The notes: generated from the sequence alone by a model not told the origin. Numbered from the stretch's first letter, positions 1-10,546 are shown. The stretch: 64,000 bases of DNA from Rossellomorea marisflavi (GCF_022170785.1 NZ_CP081870.1:3026001-3090000), one strand, 5' to 3'. Program-made: numbers and translations.

Positions 1-43
1 CGATCGATTGTTCATCATCCACTACCAGAATGTTTTTGCTCAT
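1..43 (-). CDS. phoP: PhoP response regulator, N-terminal fragment
   Basis: Only the first 14 codons lie in the window; the gene runs off the left edge on the minus strand. They read MSKNILVVDDEQSI, the start of an OmpR-family receiver domain with the paired acidic residues (DDE) that help bind Mg2+ next to the phospho-acceptor Asp. In Bacillus, mdh is followed by phoP-phoR, the two-component system for phosphate starvation, and the position fits that order. The identification rests on this short stretch plus synteny. The DNA-binding domain and phoR are outside the window. Confidence 0.8.
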   Translation of the reverse strand, partial: MSKNILVVDDEQSI

Positions 44-263
44 TGATTATAGGCCTCCAAGAGAATGAATTTACCCCTTCATCCATTAGCATTATGTAAT
101 TGTACTTTTATTATAATATAATTTTGTCTTGTTACCACTACTATTCGGCGTTTAGAGAATAGTCGGGCTAAATGTCCCCTCTTCCATCCGGCATTTCAGA
201 AAGGATGCGTAGGAATGGGACCGCGCCCATTTTGAGTGTCGGGAGGGTTCGCGACTCAGAATA

Positions 264-290
264 AAAAAACTCCCTCTAAAGGGAGCGGCT
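264..290 (-). terminator. Terminator after MaoC-like gene
   Basis: A CTCCCT/AGGGAG stem with a 4-base loop is followed on the minus strand by a run of T. It starts directly at the stop codon of the MaoC-like gene and separates it from phoP. Confidence 0.8.
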
Positions 291-766
291 CAAAAATTTT
301 CCAACGCGTGACTATTCATCTTTTCCAACCGATGTGGCGGGCATACGCTGATTCTTCCCGTCACGACCCTTTCATCGTCTTCGTTGTCTGCAGTGACTTC
401 GATGATGACGGAATGGGCCTTCAGATCGATCTCCTTCACTTCGAACAGGAAGCGGACGGTGGCATAGTGATAGACTGGCTTATGGAATTGGATCGATTGT
501 TCGGTGATATGGGAGCCGGGTCCTGGCAGGTATTTTGAGACAGCTGATGTGATGATTCCCGTCAGCATGATGGATGGGACGATCGGCTTCTTGAAAGGCG
601 TTTGCGATGCATAGTCGTGCTGAATATATAAAGGATTGGCATCATTCGTCAAACCAAGATAGAGAAGGAGTTCATTGTCCTCGATCTTCTCTGTAAGCGT
701 CAGCTTCTCACCAATGGTCATATCTTCGATTTTTCTTCCCGGTTTTCTTTTTTTACCCAGTAACAT
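290..766 (-). CDS. MaoC-like hot-dog protein (dehydratase family, atypical active site)
   Basis: A 158-residue single hot-dog-fold protein of the MaoC / (R)-specific enoyl-CoA hydratase family. The hydratase-2 signature region is at about residues 39-55 and reads NDANPLY...HDYA. The catalytic Asp and the Asn-Pro are kept, but the position of the usual catalytic His (NPLH) is Tyr. Hydratase activity is therefore uncertain and the protein may be a binding or repurposed relative. The start is set by an AGGAGGTG ribosome site 7 bases upstream. It lies between mdh and phoP, where B. subtilis has no gene, and it is followed by its own terminator. A cre-like palindrome sits between its likely promoter and the ribosome site. 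Substrate unknown. Confidence 0.75.
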   Translation of the reverse strand: MLLGKKRKPGRKIEDMTIGEKLTLTEKIEDNELLLYLGLTNDANPLYIQHDYASQTPFKKPIVPSIMLTGIITSAVSKYLPGPGSHITEQSIQFHKPVYHYATVRFLFEVKEIDLKAHSVIIEVTADNEDDERVVTGRISVCPPHRLEKMNSHALENF

Positions 767-782
767 GGACGCACCTCCTGAA

Positions 783-796
783 TGTAAACACTTACA
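783..796 (-). promoter_or_regulatory. cre-like palindrome upstream of MaoC-like gene
   Basis: TGTAAGTGTTTACA (minus strand) is a near-perfect dyad that differs from the CcpA consensus TGWAANCGNTNWCA only by T for C at position 7. It lies just upstream of the ribosome binding site, where bound CcpA could act as a roadblock. This is a sequence match only. Confidence 0.45.
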
Positions 797-954
797 TTTT
801 TAAATAGTCTGTCTATTAATATAGTATCATTTCTATTGTGCCCAAACAAAGGACTTTTTAGTAGAATTTCAAAAGCGATTCAGTGCATGAAAAAAGGTCG
901 TACAAAACGAAAAAGATGCCATGAAATGACGAACACAATCGTATAGTTTCTTTA

Positions 955-1196
955 TACCGCTTATGATTTCCGTGCAAGACTTCGCTTTTCGCGGGTAGCC
1001 CGTGAGCCTCCTCGGCAGGCCTGAGGGGTCTCACATCAGCTACACTTCCCGCTGGAGTCTTCGTCTTGCACTCCAATCAACCGCTAGAAACGATAGAAAA
1101 ATGTTTGTGAAATAAATGAAAAAACCGAATTCATTTGCCTTATTTCAGACAAATAAATTCGGGTTTCACTATGACTGAACCATGTTTGTTCCAGCC
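955..1196 (-). repeat. Dispersed composite intergenic repeat, copy 1
   Basis: This fills most of the 443-base gap between mdh and the MaoC-like gene. Read on the minus strand it has three parts: a GGAACAA...CATAGT lead, a hairpin flanked by AAACCCGAA/TTCGGTTT (1122-1166), and after an AT-rich spacer a GC-rich core of about 120 bases (GGAGTGCAAGACGAAGACTC ... GAGGAGGCTCACGGGCTACC ... AAGTCTTGCAC) whose ends are inverted repeats. The same three-part element occurs at 35055-35300 in the other orientation and, degraded, at 6836-7030. The hairpin begins about 45 bases after the mdh stop and has a T tract, so it probably also terminates mdh. Confidence 0.85.
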
Positions 1197-1209
1197 TAAG
1201 GGGCTAGGT

Positions 1210-2151
1210 TTAAACCAATGCTTCCATGACGTTTTTGACGGCACTTGCCGATTGGCCGAGTGCTGTTTTCTCTTCTTCCGTCAGTTCAAGCTCGATGATT
1301 TTCTCAAGACCGTTTCCACCAAGGATCGTTGGTACACCGAGGTAGATGCCGTCATATCCGTATTCGCCTTCAAGATAGGCGATGGCAGGGATGACGCGGC
1401 GTTGATCTTTGAGGATCGCTTCAACCATTTGAACGAGTGAGGCTGCAGGTGCATAGTAGGCACTTCCGTTTCCAAGAAGACCGACGATTTCCCCACCGCC
1501 TTTACGCGTGCGCTCCACGATGGCATCGAGGCGATCTTTCGGGATCAATGTTTCAAGCGGGATTCCGCCTGCATAGGAATAGCGGATGAGTGGTACCATA
1601 TCGTCTCCATGTCCACCAAGAACGAAACCAGTAACATCTTTCACTGATAGATTTAGCTCTTGGGCAACGAATGTACGGAAGCGGGCAGTATCAAGCACAC
1701 CCGATTGACCGATCACACGCTCTTTAGGGAATCCGGACTCTTTGAACACCGTATAGGTCATGGCATCCACAGGGTTCGTCAATACGATGATGTAACAGTT
1801 TGGTGAGTACTTCACGATTTCCTGCGTCACGGACTTCATGACTTTTTGATTCGTCTGAACAAGATCATCACGGCTCATTCCAGGCTTACGCGCGATACCA
1901 GCTGTGATGACGACGATGTCAGAGTCCTTCGTATCTTCATAGTTCGACGTACCGATGATGTTCGAATCGAATCCTTGTACCGGACTTGCTTCAAGCATAT
2001 CCAAAGCCTTTCCTTTGGTCGGATCTTCATTTTGCGGGATATCAACAAGCACCACATCAGAAAGTTCTTTTTGTGCAAGCATCAATGCTGTTGTGGCACC
2101 AGTGAATCCTCCACCGATTACTGAAACTTTTCTACGTTTGATTGTCATCAT
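1210..2151 (-). CDS. mdh: Malate dehydrogenase
   Basis: NAD-dependent malate dehydrogenase of the LDH-like family, converting malate to oxaloacetate in the cytosolic TCA cycle. The 313 residues match the family length. A Rossmann glycine motif (VIGGGFTG) is at residues 11-18, the mobile-loop arginines (RKPGMSRDD) are near 88-96, and the catalytic-His motif [10 protein letters not shown] is near 180. Two adjacent ATGs follow a GGGGG ribosome site, so the start could be one codon later (2148). It is the last gene of citZ-icd-mdh, with 58 bases separating it from icd. The expected phoP partner is displaced downstream by the MaoC-like gene and repeat copy 1. Confidence 0.97.
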   Translation of the reverse strand: MMTIKRRKVSVIGGGFTGATTALMLAQKELSDVVLVDIPQNEDPTKGKALDMLEASPVQGFDSNIIGTSNYEDTKDSDIVVITAGIARKPGMSRDDLVQTNQKVMKSVTQEIVKYSPNCYIIVLTNPVDAMTYTVFKESGFPKERVIGQSGVLDTARFRTFVAQELNLSVKDVTGFVLGGHGDDMVPLIRYSYAGGIPLETLIPKDRLDAIVERTRKGGGEIVGLLGNGSAYYAPAASLVQMVEAILKDQRRVIPAIAYLEGEYGYDGIYLGVPTILGGNGLEKIIELELTEEEKTALGQSASAVKNVMEALV

Positions 2152-2209
2152 TGCTTCCCCCTGTTCTTATGTAAGACAGGAGCAAATTCTGCCCCTGTCA
2201 GTAAATGAA

Positions 2210-3478
2210 TTACATATTGTCGATCAAGGCTGTACCGAACTCTGAACATTTCACTTCTGTTGCTCCATCCATGAGACGGGCAAAGTCATAGGTTACGACT
2301 TTGGAAGCGATTGTTTTTTCCATTGATTTCGTGATCAGATCTGCTGCTTCATTCCAACCGAGGTGCTCGAGAAGAAGAACGCCGGATAGGATGACAGAAG
2401 ATGGATTCACTTTATCAAGGCCTGCATATTTAGGTGCAGTCCCGTGTGTTGCTTCAAAGATGGCATGGCCGGATTCATAGTTGATGTTTGCTCCAGGAGC
2501 AATTCCGATTCCGCCGACTTGTGCAGCTAGGGCATCCGAGATGTAGTCACCGTTCAGGTTCATGGTAGCTACAACATCGAATTCAGCAGGACGCGTAAGG
2601 ATTTGTTGAAGGAAGATATCCGCGATGGAATCTTTTACGATGATCTTACCAGCAGCTTCAGCATCAGCTTGTGCTTTGTTGGCTGCATCAAGACCGTCAG
2701 CATCCTTGATCTTATCGTATTGAGCCCAAGTGAATACTTTATCGCCGAATTCCTTCTCAGCAAGCTCGTAGCCCCAGTTTTTGAAGGCTCCTTCAGTGAA
2801 CTTCATGATGTTTCCTTTGTGGACAAGGGTTACAGACTTGCGACCTTCTGTGATCGCATAGTTGATAGCAGCGCGCACAAGACGGCTTGTCCCTTCTTCT
2901 GATACAGGTTTGATCCCGATCCCGGACGTTTCAGGGAAGCGGATCTTGTTAACACCCATCTCATCTTGAAGGAAGCTGATCAATTTTTTCACTTCGTCAG
3001 AACCCTTTGCATACTCGATACCGGCATAGATATCTTCTGTGTTTTCACGGAAGATGACCATATCCGTATCTTCAGGACGCTTCACCGGTGAAGGTACGCC
3101 TTCGAAGTAGCGTACAGGGCGAAGACATGTGAACAGGTCAAGCTCTTGACGGAGTGCTACGTTCAATGAGCGGATTCCGCCTCCTACAGGAGTTGTCAGT
3201 GGTCCTTTGATGGCAATGAAATATTCGCGGATCGCGTCAAGCGTCTCTGCAGGCAACCATTCACCCGTTTTGTTGAATGCTTTTTCACCTGCATATACTT
3301 CTTTCCATTCGATCTTGCGCTCACCGTTGTACGCTTTTTCAACGGCTGCATCAAGGACGCGCTGAGAGGAAGCCCAGATATCAGGACCAGTTCCGTCTCC
3401 TTCGATAAATGGTACGATCGGATGATTCGGGACGTTCAGTTGGCCATTCTCATTCGTGATTTTTTCAGCTTGTGTCAT
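2210..3478 (-). CDS. icd: Isocitrate dehydrogenase (NADP)
   Basis: Decarboxylates isocitrate to 2-oxoglutarate with NADP in the TCA cycle. The 422 residues contain the substrate-binding motif [13 protein letters not shown], including the Ser equivalent to the one phosphorylated in E. coli, then [10 protein letters not shown] and the [11 protein letters not shown] segment. The start is placed at MTQAEK because the upstream in-frame codons (MEGTY) contain the ribosome site GGAGGG itself. It lies 117 bases after citZ, with a stem-loop in that gap, and 58 bases before mdh. Confidence 0.97.
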   Translation of the reverse strand: MTQAEKITNENGQLNVPNHPIVPFIEGDGTGPDIWASSQRVLDAAVEKAYNGERKIEWKEVYAGEKAFNKTGEWLPAETLDAIREYFIAIKGPLTTPVGGGIRSLNVALRQELDLFTCLRPVRYFEGVPSPVKRPEDTDMVIFRENTEDIYAGIEYAKGSDEVKKLISFLQDEMGVNKIRFPETSGIGIKPVSEEGTSRLVRAAINYAITEGRKSVTLVHKGNIMKFTEGAFKNWGYELAEKEFGDKVFTWAQYDKIKDADGLDAANKAQADAEAAGKIIVKDSIADIFLQQILTRPAEFDVVATMNLNGDYISDALAAQVGGIGIAPGANINYESGHAIFEATHGTAPKYAGLDKVNPSSVILSGVLLLEHLGWNEAADLITKSMEKTIASKVVTYDFARLMDGATEVKCSEFGTALIDNM

Positions 3479-3507
3479 GTATGTACCCTCCATTTACTCA
3501 TTATCAA

Positions 3508-3550
3508 AGGGAACAACGCCCAACGCAGTGAGCATGTCATTCCCTTTATC
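3508..3550 (-). other. Stem-loop in the citZ-icd intergenic
   Basis: AAAGGGAA and TTCCCTTT arms enclose a loop of about 24 bases on the minus strand between citZ and icd. There is no strong T tract directly after it, so it may be an RNA-processing or partial-attenuation hairpin rather than a full terminator. Confidence 0.4.
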
Positions 3551-3595
3551 TATTACTATTACACCAATATTTTGAGTGTTTGTAAATATCGGTGA

Positions 3596-4714
3596 TTAAC
3601 CTCTTTCGCTTACCGGCACGTATTCTTGCTTTCCAGGCCCGATATAATCGGCACGAGGACGGATCAGACGATTGTCGGAATATTGCTCAAGGATGTGTGC
3701 AAGCCAGCCAGATACCCTGCTGACCGCAAAGATCGGCGTGAACAAATCGTGGTCGATCCCAAGGCTGTGATAGACGGAAGCAGAATAGAAATCGACGTTC
3801 GGTGGAAGATCCTTCTTCGATGTGAACGTTGCATCCACTTTTTCGGAGATTTCGTAATATTTCCCTTGACCTGTCAGCTCGGTAAGGCGCTTCGACATTT
3901 CTTTAAGATGCTTGGCACGCGGGTCCCCTTGACGGTAGACACGGTGTCCGAAGCCCATGATTTTTTCTTTCTTCTCCAGCTTATCAAGGACGTACTCTTC
4001 AGCCTTGTCGACGCTTCCGATTTCAGTGAGCATCTTCATGACCTGTTCATTCGCACCACCGTGAAGAGGGCCTTTCAACGCGCCAATGGCCGCCGTCACA
4101 CCAGAATAAACATCTGATAGAGTGGCAACGCATACACGGGCCGTGAAGGTGGACGCATTCAATTCGTGGTCGGCGTGAAGGACGAGGGCTTTGTTGAACG
4201 CTTCGATTTCAACCGGCTCAGGCGTTTTGCCGTTCAGCATATACAGGAAGTTCGCCGCAAAGTTCAAGTCCTTGCGAGGGGCAATCGGTTCCTGTCCGTT
4301 ACGGATGCGGGCGAATGTCGTGACAATCGTCGGGATCTTCGCCTGCAGGCGAACGGCTTTCATGTAGTTTTCCTGTGGATCCATGACATCCGCCTTATCA
4401 TCATACAGGCCAAGCATGGAAACCGCCGTCCGGAGCGCTGCCATCGGGTGGACTTCCTTGGTGTTGTACATCTTGAAATGCTCGATCACCTCAGGTGGTA
4501 GAGCTGCATTCTCTGCAAGTTGGTTGGATAGCTCTTCCAACTCTCCTGCAGTAGGAAGCTTAAGATGCCACAATAAGTAGATAACCTCTTCGAAACTAGC
4601 ATTATTTGCTAGATCGTCGATATTGTAGCCTACATATGTAAGAGTGTCATCAATGATGGAACTGATGGATGACGTAGTAGCTACAATTCCTTCTAATCCG
4701 CGAGTCGCTGTCAT
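3596..4714 (-). CDS. citZ: Citrate synthase
   Basis: Condenses acetyl-CoA with oxaloacetate, the entry step of the TCA cycle. 372 residues, the Gram-positive type I length. Visible motifs are the GPLHGGANE His segment, GFGHRVYRQGDPRA with the second catalytic His, and VDFYSAS with the catalytic Asp. An AAGGAGAG site lies 7 bases before the ATG. First gene of the citZ-icd-mdh run. Its long upstream region carries a cre-like half site and a GTCATA-T-TATGAC palindrome, in line with the catabolite control known for citZ. Confidence 0.97.
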   Translation of the reverse strand: MTATRGLEGIVATTSSISSIIDDTLTYVGYNIDDLANNASFEEVIYLLWHLKLPTAGELEELSNQLAENAALPPEVIEHFKMYNTKEVHPMAALRTAVSMLGLYDDKADVMDPQENYMKAVRLQAKIPTIVTTFARIRNGQEPIAPRKDLNFAANFLYMLNGKTPEPVEIEAFNKALVLHADHELNASTFTARVCVATLSDVYSGVTAAIGALKGPLHGGANEQVMKMLTEIGSVDKAEEYVLDKLEKKEKIMGFGHRVYRQGDPRAKHLKEMSKRLTELTGQGKYYEISEKVDATFTSKKDLPPNVDFYSASVYHSLGIDHDLFTPIFAVSRVSGWLAHILEQYSDNRLIRPRADYIGPGKQEYVPVSERG

Positions 4715-4876
4715 AATAATCTCTCCTTTGTTTGATTACTTCTACCCATTTCCCTATGAGCTTAAAACCCTAGCCATCGCCGTGCGAAAGGCTTCAGGAT
4801 CTTTAAAAGAACGATTGACCGTGAAATGAGCGATTGCTCACCCAGCCAGCAAAAAATGATTCCCCGCCACATCTTT

Positions 4877-4916
4877 GTCATATTATGACGATCCGTGAGC
4901 TTGGGATACGCTTACA
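4877..4916 (-). promoter_or_regulatory. Candidate regulatory sites upstream of citZ
   Basis: The 367-base gap between citZ and ytwI contains a perfect 13-base palindrome, GTCATATTATGAC (4877-4889). It also holds, on the minus strand, TGTAAGCGTATCCC (4903-4916), whose left half TGTAAGCG is a perfect cre half-site while the right half is poor. B. subtilis citZ is controlled by CcpA and CcpC; assigning these sites to either is inference. Confidence 0.35.
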
Positions 4917-5040
4917 TTTCCTATTATAAACAATACTCAGACTTTTGTGAATGAAAACGCATTAATTTGTGCAAAATATTTTTCTAGTAAAATAAACCAC
5001 TTCGATTTTCCCACGTGCCGGCACGCCTCATCACCATAGA

Positions 5041-5071
5041 AAAAACCCCGTCCCTGATGGGATGGGGCTTT
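5041..5071 (-). terminator. Terminator after ytwI
   Basis: CCCCGTCCC/GGGATGGGG stem with a TGAT loop, followed by TTTTT on the minus strand, 10 bases after the ytwI stop. Confidence 0.85.
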
Positions 5072-5081
5072 CACACCTTCT

Positions 5082-5540
5082 CTATACAATCATTTCATAC
5101 AGCTTCATGGCAAGGTAGGCAATCCCCGCTCCGATAAGGGGGCCTACTGCGACTCCCTTGAATACGGCAACGGCGATGACGGTACCAAGCACAAGCGCCG
5201 TCGTGATGTGGGGATCGTTTTCGAGGAGGGTCAAGCCATTCTTGGCAATGATGGCCACAGCCATCCCGGATATCAACGCAATCCAGGCATACGGGGATTT
5301 CATGGATGAAATGAGATCCTTGAAGCCGATCTCACCGGTGGCGATGGGGGCAAGTACGGCGATCGTGATGATCGTCACCCCCCAGTTGATCCCTTTTCCC
5401 GATATGGTGCTGAAAATCTTCTCGTCCGCTCCCACGACCCTGAGGATGATCAATACGGCCGATGCAATGATGATGGATTGGTTCTTGGCAACGAACCCGA
5501 TCCCTAATAATAGCAGTAAAAATAATAAAGGCTGGGACAA
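5082..5540 (-). CDS. ytwI: DUF441 family membrane protein YtwI
   Basis: A 152-residue hydrophobic protein with about four to five membrane segments (residues about 3-20, 22-38, 49-68, 82-100 and 110-150), matching the DUF441 family and the ytwI position between citZ and ytvI. An in-frame ATG lies 27 bases upstream, but the stretch between encodes ERRK and contains the ribosome site (AGAGGAGG), so the TTG at 5540 (protein beginning SQPLLFLL) is preferred. Function unknown; divergent from ytvI. Confidence 0.8.
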   Translation of the reverse strand: MSQPLLFLLLLLGIGFVAKNQSIIIASAVLIILRVVGADEKIFSTISGKGINWGVTIITIAVLAPIATGEIGFKDLISSMKSPYAWIALISGMAVAIIAKNGLTLLENDPHITTALVLGTVIAVAVFKGVAVGPLIGAGIAYLAMKLYEMIV

Positions 5541-5676
5541 GCCATCCTTCCTCCTCTCTGTCTCCATTCAAACGTTATCCTACCATACCAACAGCTGTTA
5601 ACAAACCTGGTTGAAAACTATCTTTCCGTTCTTACCTGGATTAAAATAGAATAGAATAGCTTTAGGAGGGATGACG

Positions 5677-6789
5677 TTGAACCTGGAGTATTTAAATCGT
5701 ATTATTCGCTTTCTCATTGTCATAGCAATCGTGTGCTTTGCGTTCATTGCCTTGTTCTACATATGGAAACTCGCTTACCCTTTTGTGATTGCCATTGCAA
5801 TCGCCTTCCTCATGAACCCACTGGTCAATGTTCTTGAAAAAAAGGCGAGGCTTCCGCGCATTTGGGCCGTGACCCTTTCCCTGCTCATGATTGTATCAGG
5901 TTTTGCAGGATTAATCACCCTGCTGATTGCGGAAATTGTCTCCGGAGCCAATTATTTGGCAGAAGTTTTACCTAAACATGTCGAAACCCTCGTGGATTAC
6001 GGGGAGGATCTTATAGCCGGCAAGGTCATGCCGTTCTATGAGCAGGTGTCCGGTTTGTTCAAAAACCTCGATGCCGGACAACAGGATACGGTCTTGGAAA
6101 ATATACAGGCGGCAGGAACGAGGATCGCCACTTCTGCAGGGGACTTTCTGCAAAACTTCTTCACGAGGCTCCCACAGCTCGTTTCGTGGATCCCGAATGC
6201 TGCCACTGTCCTGATTTTCTCAGCACTGGCCACCTTCTTCATCAGTAAGGACTGGTATACATTATCCTCAAAGGCAGAACGGTTTATTCCCGGGAAAGCC
6301 ATGACGAGCGGCAGGAAGGTCATTGTCGACTTGAAGAAGGCCTTGTTCGGCTTCATCAGGGCTCAGTTCACCCTGATCTCCATCACGGCTATCATGGTGC
6401 TCATCGGTCTGCTGATCCTGAAAGTGGATTACGCCATCACCATCGCACTGGTAACGGGGCTTGTGGATCTGATGCCCTACCTTGGTACAGGAGTCGTATT
6501 CGTCCCATGGATTGCCTATGAATTCATCACGGGGAATGTGGGGCTCGGGATCGGGTTATCTGTCCTCTATGTGGTCGTGATTGTCCAAAGGCAGATCATG
6601 GAGCCGAAAATCCTTTCTTCAAGCATCGGACTCGACCCCCTTGCGACACTTGTGGCTCTGTTTGTGGGCTTCAAGCTCATCGGTTTCCTCGGACTCATTG
6701 TCGGTCCCATCGTCTTGGTCATCGGCCAAACGCTGCACCGTGCGGGTGTGTTCAAGGACACTTGGCGATTCATCGTCGGAGAAAAATGA
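5677..6789 (+). CDS. ytvI: AI-2E family transporter-like membrane protein YtvI
   Basis: A roughly 370-residue polytopic protein of the AI-2E/YtvI (UPF0118) family. Paired N-terminal helices (residues about 10-70) are followed by a soluble central section (about 75-160) and a C-terminal membrane bundle with the family-typical DLMPYLGTG and MEPKILSSSIGL..PLATLVALFVG segments. An ATG six bases upstream abuts the AGGAGGG ribosome site; the TTG at 5677 has normal spacing and is preferred. Family members export small solutes or are sporulation-associated; the substrate here is unknown. Confidence 0.85.
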   Translation: MNLEYLNRIIRFLIVIAIVCFAFIALFYIWKLAYPFVIAIAIAFLMNPLVNVLEKKARLPRIWAVTLSLLMIVSGFAGLITLLIAEIVSGANYLAEVLPKHVETLVDYGEDLIAGKVMPFYEQVSGLFKNLDAGQQDTVLENIQAAGTRIATSAGDFLQNFFTRLPQLVSWIPNAATVLIFSALATFFISKDWYTLSSKAERFIPGKAMTSGRKVIVDLKKALFGFIRAQFTLISITAIMVLIGLLILKVDYAITIALVTGLVDLMPYLGTGVVFVPWIAYEFITGNVGLGIGLSVLYVVVIVQRQIMEPKILSSSIGLDPLATLVALFVGFKLIGFLGLIVGPIVLVIGQTLHRAGVFKDTWRFIVGEK

Positions 6790-6835
6790 TATAAGGGATT
6801 GATACTGACGGACACGATCACTATCGGTTCCTTAT

Positions 6836-7030
6836 ATCCCCATGATCCGCTTTCCGATGGTAGTCCGTGAGCCACCCCGGCAAGCCTGCAAGGTCTTACA
6901 TTTGCTAGGCCTCGTCTTGTCGCTGGAAACATTGATGGTCATGAAACAAAGTAAAAACCCGAATTCATTTGCCCATGATAAGCAATTGAATTCGGGTTTT
7001 ACTATGGCTAAAACACGTTTGTCCCAGCTT
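6836..7030 (-). repeat. Dispersed composite intergenic repeat, copy 2 (degraded core)
   Basis: Same order and orientation as copy 1: a GGGACAAACGTGTTTTAGCCATAGT lead and an AAAACCCGAATTCA/TTGAATTCGGGTTTT hairpin (6954-7000). The GC-rich core is shortened and mutated, but fragments (CTTTCCGATGGTAGTCCGTGAGCC, GGCAAGCCTGCAAGG) are still recognisable. It lies between the 3' ends of ytvI and fxsA, and the hairpin has T tracts on both strands, so it probably terminates both genes. Confidence 0.75.
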
Positions 7031-7041
7031 CTTTTACACGA

Positions 7042-7428
7042 TTAGCGGTAGATGATGACATTCCGGTTCCTTCCCCATCTCCTGAACAGTTTGAAGAGGA
7101 CAGGCTTGACCATGCTGCGCGTCGGCGGCAGCAACAGGATGATACCGAGTAAGTCCGAAACAAATCCCGGCAGGATGAGGAGGAGGCCACCTGCTGCAAT
7201 GCAGAGGCCATCCGTTACGTGTCCACCTGGCATTTGGCCGCTTTGGATATCCTGCTGGACTTTCCGGATTGCATCAAGACCCTGCTTTTTAGCAAGGAAC
7301 GCCCCCAGGACTCCCGTCAGGATCATAAGGGAGATGGTAGGGAAAGCTCCGATCAGATGACCCGACCAGATCAACAGGCTGATTTCAACAAACGGAAAGA
7401 TGATGAGGGAAGCGAGAATGTATTTCAT
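7042..7428 (-). CDS. fxsA: FxsA family membrane protein
   Basis: A 128-residue protein with the FxsA pattern: three N-terminal membrane segments (residues about 3-20, 26-45, 75-97) containing FPFVEISLLIW and the glycine-rich GGLLLILPGFVSDLLG stretch, then a basic C-terminus (RRWGRNRNV). The start ATG at 7428 follows a GGAGG site; an in-frame ATG 45 bases further upstream lacks one. In E. coli FxsA suppresses phage T7 exclusion by F; the role in Bacillus is not known. It lies upstream of nothing co-directional and downstream of no operon partner. Confidence 0.85.
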   Translation of the reverse strand: MKYILASLIIFPFVEISLLIWSGHLIGAFPTISLMILTGVLGAFLAKKQGLDAIRKVQQDIQSGQMPGGHVTDGLCIAAGGLLLILPGFVSDLLGIILLLPPTRSMVKPVLFKLFRRWGRNRNVIIYR

Positions 7429-7495
7429 GAATGGATTCCTCCAGACGATTTGTCGTTTCACCCAGTATAGCACAGGTTTGGCCGGAACCCATACA

Positions 7496-7528
7496 AAAAG
7501 GCCGGAACCAACAATTGGTTCCGGCCCT
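7496..7528 (-). terminator. Terminator after pyk
   Basis: GGCCGGAACCAA-CAA-TTGGTTCCGGCC, a perfect 12-bp stem, followed by TTTTT on the minus strand, 10 bases after the pyk stop. Confidence 0.92.
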
Positions 7529-7536
7529 TCTATTGA

Positions 7537-9297
7537 TTAAAGGATGCTTGCCTGACCGTTGTAAACGACGCCGCGAGTCGCATCAACCGTGATTTCCTGT
7601 CCATCCTGGAACAATGAAGTAGCGTTTTCCACTCCAACGATCACAGGGATGCCGAGGTTGATTCCCACGACGGCTGCATGGCTAGTCAATCCGCCTTCTT
7701 CCACGATCAATGCTGAGCATTTCTCGAGGGCTGGCATCATTTCTTTATCCGTTCCGATTGTCACAAGGACGGATCCTTCTTTTGTCTTGCTTACCGCTTC
7801 TTCAGCAGATGAAGCAACGACCGCTTTACCGAATGCAGATTTGCGTCCGATTCCTTGGCCTTTTGCTACGATGTCACCGACAACGTGAATCTTCATAAGG
7901 TTTGTTGTTCCGGATTCTCCGATTGGAACACCAGCCGTGATCACAATCAGGTCACCATGTTTAGTCAAACCGGAATTCATGCTCTCATCGACTGCCATTT
8001 GAAGCATTTCATCCGTTGTGGAAGCCTTTTGACCCATGGTAGGGAATACACCCCATACAAGTGCCAATCTTCTTGTAACGGAATCATCGCTTGTGACAGC
8101 AACAATCGGCGCCTTCGGACGGTATTTCGAGATCATACGTGCTGTATGTCCGCTTTCCGTTGGAGCAACAATCGCATTTACGTCAAGGTTGATGGCTGTA
8201 TGAGCAACAGATTGTCCGATGGCATCGGTCATGTTGTGCTCACAATCTTTGATGCGTGCAGACAGAATCGCGCTTGAATCAAGGTCCTGCTCCGCTCTTG
8301 AAGCGATGTTATGCATCGTCTGAACAGCTTCGACTGGATAGCTTCCTGCTGCCGTTTCCCCTGAAAGCATGATGGCATCCGTGCCATCGAAGATCGCGTT
8401 GGCGACGTCACTTGCTTCCGCACGTGTCGGACGTGGGTTACGCTGCATGGAATCAAGCATTTGGGTAGCTGTGATGACTGGTTTACCTTGTGCGTTACAC
8501 TTCTTGATCAGCATTTTCTGGACAAGTGGTACTTCTTCAGCAGGGATCTCAACACCAAGATCTCCACGTGCAACCATCAAACCGTCGGATACTTCAAGGA
8601 TTTCATCGATATTATCGACACCCTCTTGGTTTTCGATTTTAGGAATGATGTGGATGTGAGATGCGTTATGCTCTTCAAGGAGCTGACGGATTTCAAGGAC
8701 GTCAGACGCACGGCGAACGAATGAAGCCGCGATGAAATCAATTCCTTGTTCGATACCGAAGACAATGTCATTAGCATCTTTTTCAGTGATTCCAGGAAGA
8801 TTCACTGAAACGCCCGGTACGTTGACGCCTTTTTTATTTTTAAGGGCACCGCTGTTGTTGATGACCGTGTGGATTTCACCGTTTGCTTTATCGATCTTAG
8901 TGACTTCAAGTCCGATCAAACCATCGTCAAGAAGGATTTTAGAGCCTTCATGTACATCATCGATCAAGCCTTCATACGAAACGGAGAACTTGTCCAATGT
9001 ACCGACGACTTCTTTCATGGAAACGATGATGTTCTTGCCTTTTTCAAGCTCGAGGCCGCCGTTTTCCATTGTGTGCGTACGGATTTCAGGTCCTTTTGTA
9101 TCAAGGAGGATCCCGATATTCTTACCGGCTTTTGCAGCAGCTTCACGGATGTTGATGATCCGTTGTCCATGCTCTTCAAAGTCACCGTGAGAGAAATTCA
9201 GGCGTGTTACATTCATTCCAGCATCGATAAGCTGTGACAGTTTCTCTACGCTTTCACTGGCAGGTCCGATCGTACATACAATTTTTGTTTTTCTCAT
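7537..9297 (-). CDS. pyk: Pyruvate kinase with C-terminal PEP-utilising domain
   Basis: Transfers phosphate from PEP to ADP at the end of glycolysis. At 586 residues it is about 110 longer than the E. coli type. The TIM-barrel/B-domain core (1-350) carries [11 protein letters not shown], the ARGDLGVEI segment and [16 protein letters not shown]; the alpha/beta C domain follows to about 470. The extra 480-586 region is the mobile PEP-utilising domain with [11 protein letters not shown], the extension typical of Bacillus and Geobacillus enzymes. An AGGAGGTAAC site precedes the ATG. It follows pfkA by about 30 bases on the same strand, so the two form one operon. Confidence 0.97.
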   Translation of the reverse strand: MRKTKIVCTIGPASESVEKLSQLIDAGMNVTRLNFSHGDFEEHGQRIINIREAAAKAGKNIGILLDTKGPEIRTHTMENGGLELEKGKNIIVSMKEVVGTLDKFSVSYEGLIDDVHEGSKILLDDGLIGLEVTKIDKANGEIHTVINNSGALKNKKGVNVPGVSVNLPGITEKDANDIVFGIEQGIDFIAASFVRRASDVLEIRQLLEEHNASHIHIIPKIENQEGVDNIDEILEVSDGLMVARGDLGVEIPAEEVPLVQKMLIKKCNAQGKPVITATQMLDSMQRNPRPTRAEASDVANAIFDGTDAIMLSGETAAGSYPVEAVQTMHNIASRAEQDLDSSAILSARIKDCEHNMTDAIGQSVAHTAINLDVNAIVAPTESGHTARMISKYRPKAPIVAVTSDDSVTRRLALVWGVFPTMGQKASTTDEMLQMAVDESMNSGLTKHGDLIVITAGVPIGESGTTNLMKIHVVGDIVAKGQGIGRKSAFGKAVVASSAEEAVSKTKEGSVLVTIGTDKEMMPALEKCSALIVEEGGLTSHAAVVGINLGIPVIVGVENATSLFQDGQEITVDATRGVVYNGQASIL

Positions 9298-9327
9298 TTT
9301 GTTACCTCCTGGGTTTGTACTTCTTTA

Positions 9328-10389
<1,062 letters not shown>

Positions 10390-10546
10390 CTACTTATTAT
10401 GGTCCAATGATACAAGGTTTATTTCTAAAATACCATGAAGAATAGCCGTTCTCAACTAGTTCCGCCCTCTCGATGCAAAAGACGAAATGTTCACTTAAAT
10501 GAAACCGATTAAAATTCCTTTTTATGACATATACCATCCAGAAAGA

